From: Madurella fahalii
Lineage: Eukaryota > Ascomycota > Sordariomycetes > Sordariales
Assembly (NCBI GenBank): GCA_029876055.1
Contig: CM056874.1
Span: forward strand, 6,076,001 to 6,140,000
Direction of reading: 5' to 3'
DNA: 64,000 nt
The notes under the pieces: model-generated
What the model was told of the DNA's origin: nothing
The model's database searches: none
Seen by the model: only the letters and a program-made list of their open reading frames with translations
Shown: one piece after another, positions 11,503 through 22,347 of the stretch
Position numbering within the stretch: the stretch's first letter is position 1
Layout: each line of letters starts with the position of its first letter
Made by a program: the position numbers and the translations under genes

Positions 11503-13708
11503 CTCCTTGGGCAGCAATGTGGAAGCGTAGTATACATCGCAGACTCGTAGTTTCTAGGCTCTGCAGATCAGTCAGGCTAGAGCGTGGCGATGACGACGGG
11601 GCAGTCCCATTCAGAAGGACAAACGGCGACCCCGTCCTCCCAGCCGGCCAGTCAGAAACACATCTAGCCTAGCCGATCCATCCCTGTCAATGCGGCGTGA
11701 TGGCAGGCTTGGCGTTGAAAGCTCTGGATTAGTTATTTGGATTCTCTGTAAGTCAATAATTGATGTAGCAGAGCATGTTGGCCAGAACAAAACTTGGCCT
11801 CCCCCACACCATCCAAGCTCAAGGCGCCCTCCTCTTCCACAGCATGTTTTGTCTGCGAGAGACGGAGCGGAATAGTACAGGCTAACGACCTTTGCTGGTT
11901 CCTGAGCCTGCCGTTCTGGCTGCGGGACAAATTCACAAGCGACGGCCCCGCTGTGAAGTCGCTCCTGCATCGTTATGCCATTATTTCCATGGGTTAGCGA
12001 AACACGAGAATCCACAGTGGAATGCTGATCAGCGTGGCGGCATGGAGCCTGACAGGCTGGCGGGCGGAGCGGGCGGCAGAATGCCTGGACGTTGGGCCTC
12101 GGGGGCGACTCGGTCGATGACGAAACTCGATACGAAAGTCGGGGTTTTTGCGGAAACGGAAATCGTGGGGAAGGGCTCTATCGGATTTGACAAGGCTTTC
12201 GCTTGGGGCGGCACTCCGGCCCGGGTTCCATGACAAGGCGGGCCCGGCATTGCGGATTGGCCGGCCGGCGAGGTACACAAGCCTCCGCCGGGTATGATTC
12301 GCAGAACCCCCTGTCACCTTGTTAAACATCCCGAAATGCTGATATCGAGCGCCCTGACCCCCAACACCGAGACGACAACAAATATGCGCGCTTAACGTCC
12401 ATGGCAATCCCAGTGCCGACAGCCTGGCGACCGCATCCCTGGCGCCATCCCAAGTCACCAAGCCGTGGAAGCTCAGTCCACCGTCGTGACCCGGAAACCG
12501 AGCAGCTATAGGAGCTCTAATGCAGTAGTGGCGAACCCTGTGTTACCGCCCAGGCGGCGAAGCTTGCTTCTACATCCTATAAATCCGCATTTCAGGTGGT
12601 TGTCGATGCAACCTTTTCTTGGGTAGCTTCGGGGGAACCGGGGTTGACACCTCGCCGACCCCAGGGATTCTAACTGGAAGCGTAGTAGCCCACCTCTGGC
12701 GCCTGGGGCGATCGAGACCAGAAACGGTCGAGAGTTTGCTGCACCCGACGTCGTTGAACACTAATCCGCGGAGCGGCATTCTCTGAGACGTGTTTACTCG
12801 TGCTCATCCAGCAGGTGGGATTTACTGGCCTCTAATTGGCTTAGACGTCCAGCATGCAATGGCTAGACGGCACCTCCAGTGGAGGGAATCCCATAGCTCG
12901 CGGCTGAACGTCGGCAGAAATATCAGCTGTTGGACCCATTCTGGGGAGCTAACGGCATTGAAGCCGATGGACGGAAGGTCGGCGATGGTGACCTTGGCGG
13001 GCAACCTGAGAACGGAAAAGACCCGACCCCATGTCGAGAACGGCATGGTTCGACTTGGGCGACATTTCGTCTTTGTCCGCAGAAGACGCGCGCCGTTGGA
13101 CGTAGCAGACGCTGCTCGTCTCGAACAAATCGGAGAAAATTGTGAATCCAAGCTTCTGGGCGTTACCGTCTACGCAGGGCCAGCTTGCCTTATCGAAGTC
13201 TTCCAGAAAATGTGGATCGGGCCAGAGAGTGGCAGGACGCAAGCATGGACCGGACCCGCCCGGCCACGTTTCGGCTGTGGCTGTTTCTTCCCGGTCCTCC
13301 ACTGTGACTTTCACGTGTTCTCGTGTTATCTCCCTCCGTGTCGTTTCCTCGCGCCAAGCCAGAGATCGGTGTTCCACAAATCTCAGACGCAGACACCCGC
13401 ATCAACCGCCCCAGAATCCTTCTCACCATCCTCCCGAACGGCCCGGTATTAACGGCGTGTTTCTGCCAAGGACTGACGGGGGGCGTTTGATTTTCTTGAT
13501 TTCTCAAAACGCTGGCCGTCATCACGCTCATTCGCAGACCTTGGCAAATTTATGCAAGGCCATGCTCTCACCTATTGTCTTGGGCTATCTCCGGATGCAG
13601 TAATCAGTTCATCTACTGCTTGCCATCTGCCATGTTATTTCGTTGTTACGTTTCCTGCTGTCACATTCCGGACACGCCCTGCATTCAGCTATCCCTATTC
13701 CTCCCACT

Positions 13709-13722
13709 CCCCCCCCCCCCCC
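13709..13722. repeat. homopolymer C14
   Basis: Fourteen C followed by CTCCTC pyrimidine repeats; intergenic. Confidence 0.9.
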
Positions 13723-15890
13723 TCCTCCTCTCTAGGGTTGCGCTCTGGCTAATGCAACGCTCAAGAGAGCCTCAACCGGTCAAGCTACTGTTCCTGGCCA
13801 CATGGGAGTGGCTACACACCGAATGGAGCGAGGCATCCCGGCCGAGGCTGGAGAATTAGATGGGTGAACCTAGCGGATAGGGTTGCCGGAGAATCACCTT
13901 CCATCCTCATCGATTGATCAACTGGTGATCCTCTGCGTTCAGCGTTACCCCGTCCCTACCGTCTGTTACACAACGACGGGATTGCATTCCGCCGTTGCTG
14001 GAAAGCGGGGCATGCCGAAGACCGGGAGGCCGTCTGTCCGGCTTGTGCCTGCTCTTAATGAAGCATTGAACGGCATCAAGCGGCCCCTCAGAGCAGCTAC
14101 CCTCCCTGTCATCCCGAGGCTGGAGGCGCCCGTGCCGGTACCGAGACAATCACTTCCGAGAGACAATCGGGCATGCGGCGCCAAGGCCATCTCGGAAGGC
14201 TCGTCCGTAGGAGTTGGGCCGTCGAGGAAGCCTGGGTTACTTTGATACGGGGAGGGATGTGCGCGGATGTCTTGCACTGTCCCTCGTGCATTTTACCCCA
14301 AAGCGCAAGGCGCTATCGTTACCGAGTGATACATACTTACGAGCAAAGCTTGGTTACTCGCCTCCAGTTGTCGTTACGGTGCCATCGCGTCTGGTTAATG
14401 GTGAGCCGAACGCATGCAAGGGGGCCACCACGGGATGGGCCAAGGTGCTGCGGGCTAGCAGATTTGCTGGTAGTCTACGATTGTTGATTGCCCAGCGTGG
14501 CCGCTTCTGCAACCCGTCCGCATCTCAAGCGCCCAACAATGTCGTTTGCCCCCGCCTCGCTAGGTCGAGAGTTCCTACGGCAATAGGAAGTCGGAAAAGC
14601 GCGCCGCCAAAGTATTGCCCTTCTCCATTCTCTTCGAACGGCTTGCAGAGTCTCCCTTTGCCCACAGACCCACCAAAATGATTGCTTGCTTCTGACAGTT
14701 GGTTATGTGCATTTAGCCTCTGTACTATCGCCACCGGGAAACGTGCAGCCGCATCTGCGGCGTGTGTAATATCCAATATAGTGCCCTGGTAGGCCGTGTC
14801 TCACATCCCCGGTAAGCCTCCCCTAGATCGTGGACTGTGGCTCCATCCCCAGCAGCCTATCACTCCCGCCGGGCCCATGATGCTCTAGTCTGGTGAAGAT
14901 CAATATAACGTGGCATCCGCACTCTCATCCCGCTTGGCGCTGAGGGCAGACCCGCCTTCAAAAAGAACATAGTCGTCGGCTTTTCAAAAGAGACTGTCTA
15001 AGTAAGGTAACCGAGAGGGGGCAGTTTGTTTATATTATGGGACATTTTCGGTCGGGTGGTTCTAACACCGCGTAGAAGCTGGGCTCGCTCGCGCAGCGAG
15101 CATAATGCCTACGATCGAGAGGCCCGATCAGTCCGGTATTCTGCAGCCAGCACGACCGCGATGCTTCGGTAGCTATTTTAATGCCCATAGATGCGCTGAT
15201 CGGGCTTCTTACCGAACGTGCCTACCTTGCCCTCGCGTGGCAGGGCCAGGGCCATTGTCAATATCGGATGAATGAACTATGGGGAGAACGTACGGTTTAA
15301 TATGTGAACCCCGTCAGATTATATCTTTGATATTGCGAAATGCGGTGAGAGCTGACCATGCATCTACTGATACTGTGATCAAGCCAGCTGCTGTTCAGTG
15401 CCGAACCGTCCTCAGATCGGATTACTATACAGATCGGCTGTAAGCTACATCTCCCTTAATTTGGGTACACGACAGCGACATTCCTGCTAAAAGTGTTCTC
15501 GTCAACACTTGTTCCGTTTCTATGCAGCCAATGTAGAACCTCGCAGCAAGGCGCATCGGCACACGGCTTCGTCGGGACTAGTCCACTCAACTGGGCCCCA
15601 ACCGCGTCTTCTAGCCGAAGACGACACGCAATAATACTTATGTACGTTGGGCTATCCATCTTGTCATTTTGGTGGTCAACAAGACCATCATGCCTTTGTT
15701 CCATGAACGCGTTCACCCAAGCGTGGGAGACTCCAGGGAAGGGACAGGTAGAACAAGGTAAAGGGGGACCCGTCCGGGAGAGGGACTGTATCTCCTCCAT
15801 AATCCACGCCTCGGCTGAGGCACCTAAGTTTTTGACTTCGATCTAAATGGTTGTGTACCTCCCAAGACATAGGCATATATAACGTGTGTA

Positions 15891-15908
15891 TTTTTTTTTT
15901 TTTTTTTT
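15891..15908. repeat. homopolymer T18
   Basis: Eighteen T in a row, intergenic, about 580 bp upstream of the next start codon. Confidence 0.9.
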
Positions 15909-16487
15909 ATCCCGTCATCTAGCACTACCAACGGAGCTGTATGACTGGAATGGGGGCTTTCTTGCGTTTGTTGGCTGTATCCACCAATTTTGAATCAGGG
16001 AAAGTTTTGAATGCATTTCCAGCAGCTGTCTGGTAAGTGGTTAAGGGAGTTCAACGATACCGAGCCTAGGGCAGAAATCAAGGACGCCCGGCATAGATCG
16101 AAGATATTGTTTACTCTAGCAGTCAAGCCGGGATCAAACCCGTACTGTGGTTGTGGAGAAGACTTGCATTTCGCTGATGATGTTTGAGAAGGCAAGCATT
16201 TCGTGGCAGAATCAGCCCACAATTGCAGATCCTGTTGCGTCCAGCCATGGCTCTCTACTAGGGCGAGAGTAGCCTTGTGTTGTTGCTGCTGGAATCCCCA
16301 TCTGGAAGCGATGCCACTGCAGCGAGTAGCAGGGCAGCAGGGGTAGCTTTGCAGTCCCACTCCTAACACCCATCCACCAATCACAGTCCGGCTAACATTT
16401 TCCTCAAACCTCGAACGGTCAATTTCGCATCCAAACCGCCAGAACAACCCTTGAGCCTGCCCCCATCGAGGGCCACCATAACCAACA

Positions 16488-17702
16488 ATGAATCGGCAGG
16501 CCATGCAGGCCGCCCTCGGCCGCGCCGCGCCATTATCTCAATGTCTTCGTGCCACCAAACAATCGACAGCATATTTCTCCACCACAACACCACGACCCGA
16601 AAACCGCCCCAATGGCCGAGAGCGCTCCGAAGCCGCAGCCCTGAAGATCGCCCAGCTGGGTTACAAAAACCGCCAGCAGCCGTCGAGCGAACGAGATGGA
16701 TCGGAGAAGAAGTCGCCGCCCGGCCCATTCGGGAACGAGAAACCGCAACAGCAGCAGCAGCAGCGTCCCATCATCCGCCGTATCCAGGCCGCAGCATCCC
16801 CCGCTGGCCGCGCCGTTGGTGTTGACGCCCGCTCGCTGCGTGCTACTCCCATCAAACCCGCGGGCGCCGGCCCCGGGGGAGCCGGCATCGCTGCACCAAA
16901 AGTCCTCAACCTCCGCAGCATCCGCGGCACGCTCGGCCCCGGCCCGCCTCGCTTGGCCGGCGCTCGGGGCGGAGCTGGACCGGCGAAGCTCGGGTTCGGG
17001 CTCGGCGCGGGCCGCCTAGGCGGCGGAATATTTGGCGGCGCCGGGGGTGCAGCAAGGGGAGGAGCAGCACGCCGGGGCCGCCCGCGCAAGCCGCGTCCCG
17101 GTGCCCAGGGGGAGCAGGACGGGCAGCGGCAGAAAGACTTGGAGGGCAACTGGAAGAAGCTGACCCCGGAGGAGCAGGAGATCGTGGACCGCCTGGAGAA
17201 GGGCGAGGAGGTGCGGTTCGACCCCAAGCTGACGCTGGCCGAGCTGAGCGGGTACGGCGCGGCCGTCGCGACGGATGCCGCGCTGGGCCAGGTCGAGACG
17301 GCGATCCGGGCGATGCGCGTCATGACGGGCGGCATGGCCTTCAACGCCCACTCGGGCGTCACGGCCGACATAACGGCCGTCATGAAGCGGTACGAGAAGA
17401 AGCAGCCCATCTTTCTGCACAGCACCGGCGAGAAGGAGTGGATCGAGCGGGCCAAGCCCAAGCACCAGCTCGTTGGGCCGAGCGCCGAGACCAAGAAGGC
17501 CATCATCGACAGCACTATCCTCGGCAAATACGAGGCCACGGGGTTCGCTGCTATCGGCAACGTCAAGGCGACCATGGCTAACTACCACGGGCGGACTTTC
17601 ACGTACAGGGCGTCGGATTCGGAGAAGTTCATGAACAAGGTACTATCTCTGATGCCGGCGCAGGCCGCTGGCCAACCCGCTGCTCAGGCCAAAAGGGCTT
17701 GA
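16488..17702 (+). CDS. unrecognised mitochondrial-type protein with disordered Gly/Arg-rich middle
   Basis: Single-exon gene for 404 residues; I do not recognise a named family. The N-terminus is a good mitochondrial presequence: basic, no acidic residues in the first 30, amphipathic, with likely cleavage near TAYFSTT. Residues about 85-92 are a Gln run. Residues about 100-205 are Gly/Ala/Pro/Arg-rich and probably disordered. The C-terminal 180 residues look folded and conserved (KLTPEEQEIVDRLEKGEEV, LAELSGYGAAVATDAALG, MTGGMAFNAHSGVTADITAV, then ANYHGRTFTYRASDSEKFMN). A basic mitochondrial protein facing a mitochondrial ribosome recycling factor suggests a mitoribosome or mitochondrial gene-expression role, but that is inference from context. 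The start at 16488 is the first Met and gives the presequence. Confidence 0.8.
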   Translation: MNRQAMQAALGRAAPLSQCLRATKQSTAYFSTTTPRPENRPNGRERSEAAALKIAQLGYKNRQQPSSERDGSEKKSPPGPFGNEKPQQQQQQRPIIRRIQAAASPAGRAVGVDARSLRATPIKPAGAGPGGAGIAAPKVLNLRSIRGTLGPGPPRLAGARGGAGPAKLGFGLGAGRLGGGIFGGAGGAARGGAARRGRPRKPRPGAQGEQDGQRQKDLEGNWKKLTPEEQEIVDRLEKGEEVRFDPKLTLAELSGYGAAVATDAALGQVETAIRAMRVMTGGMAFNAHSGVTADITAVMKRYEKKQPIFLHSTGEKEWIERAKPKHQLVGPSAETKKAIIDSTILGKYEATGFAAIGNVKATMANYHGRTFTYRASDSEKFMNKVLSLMPAQAAGQPAAQAKRA

Positions 17703-17955
17703 TGAAGGAGCTGGAAAGGGAGGGGGCTTGGAGTAGCGTCGCTTCACATTTGGCCTCGTAATCGCCATGAGCCCTTTGTATCCCATGTTGTAACAATACC
17801 TTGCTTGGCCCCCCTTTCTTTTTAAGACCACAACTTTTGTACAGAGTTGTCTATACAGAAATCACCCTGCGCTATATATATATATATCATGCCCTTTGCT
17901 ATGCTTTTGCCTTTCCCGCTTGCCGTTTGCCATCTCCCCGTTTGAAATACTACAG
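17703..17955. terminator. shared 3' region of two convergent genes
   Basis: Only 253 bp separate the stop codons of the 16488 gene (+) and the ribosome recycling factor gene (-), so both transcripts must end here, possibly overlapping. A (TA)n run at about 17873-17888 could serve both as an AT-rich 3'-end element. This is inference from spacing. Confidence 0.4.
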
Positions 17956-18854
17956 TTACTGGCCCGCCCTATCCTTGATAGCCTGCACCACCGCCTTCTC
18001 CTTGATCAGAATTTCCTTCATCCGGGCGTCTTGGAGCTCCTGCAGCTTTCCCTTCAGAGTAAATACATCATCGTCACTGATCAGCTTTTGCTGCCTCAAC
18101 TTCTTGTGCTGCTCTGCGCGGCGGCGCACCTCGTCGCGCACCTTGGTCCTCCACGTCTGGCAGACGTCCTTGGCGCGGCGGGTGAGTGCGTCGACGCGCA
18201 CGGGCTCGACCGTCATGATCAGCTCGAGCGGGTTGTCCTGGGACCGCTGCGGCTGCTGGTTGTACTCGCGCGACAGCTGCACCGCGCTCATGATGGGCTT
18301 GACCGACGCCTCCTCGAACGCCAGGATGCTCCACCGCCGCCCGCCCAGCGGCGCCACCGTCGCCAGCTCGCGCAGCGGAAACGCCTGCTTGGACTTCCGG
18401 TCGGGCTGTACCGGGATCGCGCCGATCGATTCGGCAAAGCCCCGCCCGCCCGCACGCACCTGCTTGAGCTCCTCGTTGAAGCGCTTCTCGAGATCGTCGA
18501 GTGCGCCCCGGATGTCGGCGAAGTTGTACGGGCTCCCTTCAGGCGCTGTCTCTTTGATCGGAGTTGGGGGGGCATCGAAGGGTTTAAGCTTTTCGGGCTT
18601 TCGATGGCACGCTGCTGTGTGGGAGAATGGTCTGCTCATTGGGACGCGTCGGACAACATGATTCGGGCTGCTGGCGTTGCAGGACGGCGCTGATTGGTAC
18701 CCAGGTGGTGTTGAGCTGTGATGGGAGGCTCTGTTGACACGTTAGAGCGGCGTTTCTAGGGGCTGGTGAGCCATTGGGTCCGGACAGACCTTGGTAATGT
18801 CCTGTGGGCGGCAGCATTGCTGCGTAAAAGAGTGGCAGCCCGGAGGCACTTCAT
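17956..18854 (-). CDS. RRF1: mitochondrial ribosome recycling factor
   Basis: RRF releases post-termination mitoribosomes from mRNA together with mitochondrial EF-G. Exon 1 is 18854-18790 and exon 2 is 18730-17956. The 59-bp intron has donor GTCTGT, branch CTAAC and acceptor CAG. The two-exon model gives 279 residues and adds a clear targeting sequence, MKCLRAATLLRSNAAAHRTL, that the inner Met (18639, MSRPFSHTAACHRKPEK) lacks. RRF features include the long-helix segment (DIRGALDDLEKRFNEELKQV), the middle block LELIMTVEPVRVDALTRRAK, and a C-terminal helix rich in Lys/Arg/Glu (VRDEVRRRAEQHKKLRQQK...DRAGQ). It converges with the mitochondrial-type gene at 16488. The family call is good; exon 1 rests on frame, branch site and presequence logic. 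Confidence 0.85.
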
Positions 18855-19017
18855 GGTGGGCTAGCGATTATGTTTCTGTTGTCTTGGGCCTGTTGTTGAA
18901 AACAACTTCAATAATTTGTCTGGGTCTGATAAGAATCTAGCTAATCAAAACTTTGCTTGGCGGGCTCTCGATAGAACCTTATCTATACCGCATCATCAAC
19001 GATTTCCACTAAGATCT

Positions 19018-19109
19018 GGCTGCGTGGCCCAGCGGTTAAGGCATCTGCTTTACAGAGCATTATTGCTCAGTCTCGCAGAGGATCGCAGGTTCGAACCCTG
19101 CCGCGGTCA
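19018..19109 (+). tRNA. tRNA-Val(UAC) with anticodon-loop intron
   Basis: Acceptor stem GGCTGCG (19018-19024) pairs with CGCGGTC (19102-19108) with two G-U type pairs, followed by discriminator A. The D-arm is GCC...GGC. The anticodon stem TCTGC (19044-19048) pairs with GCAGA (19075-19079). The loop reads TT-TAC-A, then the intron, then C, giving anticodon TAC (valine, codon GUA). The T-arm is GCAGG-TTCGAAC-CCTGC. The 19-nt intron (19055-19073) lies just 3' of position 37, the canonical eukaryotic place. TTCTCTTTTGC downstream supplies a Pol III T-run. CCA is not encoded. Confidence 0.92.
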
Positions 19110-20747
19110 TTCTCTTTTGCAGATATCAACATCGATTGATGACCAGCTTTTTGCATACTTGCAGCTTGTAACCTAATCTCCCGCATGTCGGCTAGCTAGT
19201 TATCTCAAGGCAGCTAGTGTTCATTTTCACCTGTGTGAACCCAATTACTTGACTACGTATATTCAGGAAGCCGGGATGCTACGAGGTAGGGTATGGTTTA
19301 GAATCAAATATTCTAAGCTGAAAAACAGACGACCATGAAGTCGAGCAACTCAGCAACAGCAACAACGCTGAATGTCTCTCCTCTCAACTCTCTCAACAAC
19401 GACCCCTATGACAGGAAATCCCACGTCCTCCAGCTCCTTATCACCCAATTTGCGAGCTTCCATCTCTCATTCCGTCACCATATCCCCAAAACGCAAACAA
19501 CCTATCCCTTGGTCACATCGGCCCAAAGCAAAACGGCCATCACATCATTCAGCCCTTCCCTTCCGCTTATCCAGGGCAACATGTTTTGTCTGTGACACTC
19601 CATCCCAGCATCCAACAAAACAAAATCCCCATTAGCCCTCTCCTTCGCCGTAGAACCGTATCTCGCAAAGGAAACAAAGTAGATTTCCAACCCCCCATCA
19701 CTTCCGCTAGACGCCCTTCTGTACGCCCGCGCCGGTAAAACAGAGCGAGTAAAGAAGAGGGAAGGGAAGAAAAACACGAGACAAGAAAGCCCAACACTTG
19801 CAATTACCCCCCTCCGCACTCTCCCTGCTCCAACCACATTCTTCTTCTGATTCAACAACCGCGGAAAAAAGATAGTGAGAGAAGGGGAGATGTATGCCTA
19901 GCTTCCATTTCTCAGTCGATAGTGACGGTTAACAAAACGAAATGACGTGGCCAATGATGTCGAAAAAAAAGAGAGAATCATCAAAGTAATTACATTGAAT
20001 GTGATAAATTGGGGGCTCGATAGGACTCCGTAGAACAGGTGACCCTTCTCTCCAGTAACACCCCGCCCTTCCGCTTCCCTTTCTCAGACATGGCTGCATC
20101 CCTCTTCTGCGTTTCACCTCAGCATCCATTCTCTCAAATAGTAAAGTAACGTAGATGTAGGTAGCTAGGTAGGTAGATGGGCAGGCCGGTGAGTCCGTAG
20201 CATGAGGTAGATAAGATAAGAACGTATGTCGATGCCATAGTTGAAGAATTCGGGCAACACGCCCGCGAGCACTTCCACATTGATGCGTCTCTGCTGCCCC
20301 CCCCCCCCCGTCAAGACAGAAATCCTTAACGACACCACTCCCTCGCTGACCCTCGTCCACAACAGAATTAGCCACTTTTTGCTCCTAACTCTTGATAGTT
20401 CCATCAGAAACCCGAGACTCCCAACAACCCAGCACCATCAGTCTTCTTCCTTGATTTGTTTGTTCTGCACAAGAAACTGGCCCCTTGCGGGGTTTTGTCG
20501 AGGTATCTTCTTCTCTTCTTCCCTTCATTCGCCCCAACCCTCACCAAAACGACGCCATTGGCGTACGTTGAACTGTTCACCCAGGCGATTCACGGGCAAA
20601 CCCCCGGCTCTCCCCCTTGACGCGGCGAGCGGAGACAGAAGAGGCAGTGGTGGCACCGACGACTTTCCGTCGTCGCCGGCCTCCCTATCATCCTTGGCAT
20701 CAAAGATCGCAGTCGTGATCGTCCCCTGGCACGATCCTGACCAACCA
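19110..20747. other. intergenic, 3' flank of the BAH-PHD gene
   Basis: No gene supported. It contains a C13 tract (20297-20309) and pyrimidine-rich sequence. The open frames (19335-19595 plus, 19502-19858 minus) are low-complexity and lack family motifs. A sizeable part may be 3' untranslated sequence of the gene ending at 20748. Confidence 0.5.
20297..20309. repeat. homopolymer C13
   Basis: Thirteen C preceded by CTGCTG, in the 3' flank of the BAH-PHD gene. Confidence 0.9.
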
Positions 20748-22347
20748 CTAATTAACCTTGGATCCGCAGAGTAGACACTTGACAGGCTCTGTCCAGGTCT
20801 TCTCGCCGCCGCTGACGCCCTCGCGCAGGTCCTTGAACTCTATCATCGGCGGCCCGATATCTGCCATCTTCAGCGTAGCCTCAAACAACCCTTCCCACGG
20901 CTTTGCGCTCTCGCCGTTCGCTTCGGCCCCCTTCTTCCTCGGCCTGCCCGGCTTCCGACCTGGCGTTGGCTTGCTGCCGCTAGCCGCCTTGTTTGGTGTG
21001 TTTGTGTTGGCATTCTCGCTCGTCGCCGACTGCGGCTCGGCCGATTGCTCGGCTATGGAATCCTCGGGCGCCGCGGGCGCATCCTCGTCATCCACATGCC
21101 TGACCTCGACGTTGTCCTTCGTGCTGACGTGGACTGCGTCCGCCGGCCCTGTCTCGGCTTTGACGTCGATCGAGTGCTGTTCCGCGCCGGTTTCTGTAGG
21201 GCTTAACGGTCGCTTCGCCTCGTCACCGTTTTCCTCCTTCTTGGGCGTCACCGCAGGCAGGTGGGGTTTGTCGGTGCCCAACCGCTTGTACGTTGTCTTC
21301 AGCGCGTCGTCCAGGATACACTGCTCGTGCATCCACTTCTTGCAGGCATCCGTTGTACAGCCGACGAGCATCTTGTCGGGATTCGCGGGCGTATTGCAGC
21401 TGCATACAAGCTCGACCGTCTGAGCGGGGGTTGGTGTTAGTACGACGACAACTGGGTAGGGAGGAGGGGCCCGAGGGCGTGAAGTCCATACCGAAAGCTC
21501 GTATGTCCTGACATCAAACGCTTGCCTCCAGTACAGCGCGTTTTGGATCTCCTCGTCGTTTTCCTCGTACCACTGCTTCACCTGCGCCTGCGAGGTGACG
21601 CTGACCACATTGATTATGTCCACTGCGGTCCCCCCATGTTAGCATGACCCGACCGTTCTCGCCAGTTGGTGTGCAGCTGGCTGGGAATCCTTACTGTGAT
21701 TGGACGCGATCAACTCATTCATGCCGTGATATGCCTGACGGCCCTGAACCGTCTTTTTGCCGTCGTGAGTCCCTTGCGGGAGCTCGTCCGGCCAGTACAT
21801 CCAGTAGACTCGCGCATATACGTGGTGCTCGTCACTCGCGCGGATCTCCAGGATGCGGGCAACCCAGTCGTCGTCCGACTTCTTCCTCGGCTGCATCGGC
21901 TCGTTGTTATTGACAGCCTTCTGCCGCTCGATGCTCGAGTCATTCGCGACATAGATGAAGCCTTCGCTAAAGTACTTTACCCCATTGACTAGGCGACATA
22001 GCAATGTCAGTTTGGTCCGATGTGATTGTGGACCGGCACGGAACGCCGGGGGTATTGCACTTACGGACGAAGCTGTTGTATCTCGTCATATCTGTCCACT
22101 TCTTGGCGGGGTCGACCTGGTAGTAGAGGTCCATCGACTCGTGTGTCTTGAATTTGCCGCACGGCGCAAACGGCGACAATTGCAGATTGATCCTTTGGTT
22201 TGCGTCATCCTCCTCGCCATTCTCGGTGCGCCGGCGCTTCTTCTTCTTTTGCTCCTTGTCTTTCGGGTCGACAATCTTGATGGTGAAGGGGCATTCGGCC
22301 CGGTTGTCCTCGTTCTCAGTCCTCGGCCTCTTGCGCGCGGATGCCAT
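20748..22347 (-). CDS. BAH-PHD chromatin protein, candidate H3K27me3 reader
   Basis: Four exons: 22347-22065, 21988-21695, 21622-21492, 21419-20748. The introns (72-76 bp) all have GT...AG, and all junction phases agree, giving 459 residues. After a basic, Lys/Arg-rich N-terminus (KKKKRRRTE) comes a BAH domain, about residues 85-200, with NGVKYFSEGFIYVAND and ARVYWMYWPDELPQG (aromatic-rich, as expected for a methyl-lysine cage). Next is a PHD finger with CSCNTPANPDKMLVGC...CKKWMHEQC. The C-terminal half is acidic/Ser-rich, includes an AT-hook-like GRKPGRPRKKG, and ends in a short CLLCG motif. BAH-PHD order is that of plant EBS/SHL and of fungal EPR-1 (Neurospora) and BP1 (Fusarium), which read H3K27 methylation in Polycomb silencing. 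I infer the same role here, but other BAH-PHD proteins exist. Confidence 0.82.

Larger units (their letters stand above)
10716..16487. other. large intergenic region, no supported gene
   Basis: About 5.8 kb without a recognisable protein family, tRNA or intact mobile element. The longest open frame (12790-13452, plus) shows no conserved motif, has no plausible splice partners, and is matched by long frames on the opposite strand. The region holds a G16 tract (11487-11502), a C14 tract (13709-13722) and a T18 tract (15891-15908). Base composition looks close to the flanks rather than strongly AT-shifted. The right end is the promoter of the gene at 16488. Confidence 0.5.

Noticed and set aside
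12790..13452. 220-codon open frame on the plus strand in the gene-free region
   Set aside because: It has no recognisable motif, mixed-up composition, and equally long frames on the opposite strand. No splice partner rebuilds a known family.
16095..16160. tRNA T-arm-like sequence (minus strand CGGGTTTGATCCCGG)
   Set aside because: No matching acceptor stem, D-arm or anticodon arm can be built around it.
16661..17575. 304-codon antisense frame over the mitochondrial-type gene
   Set aside because: It is the shadow of a GC-rich coding sequence; the sense strand has the presequence and structured C-terminus, while the antisense is Pro/Ala/Arg-rich nonsense.
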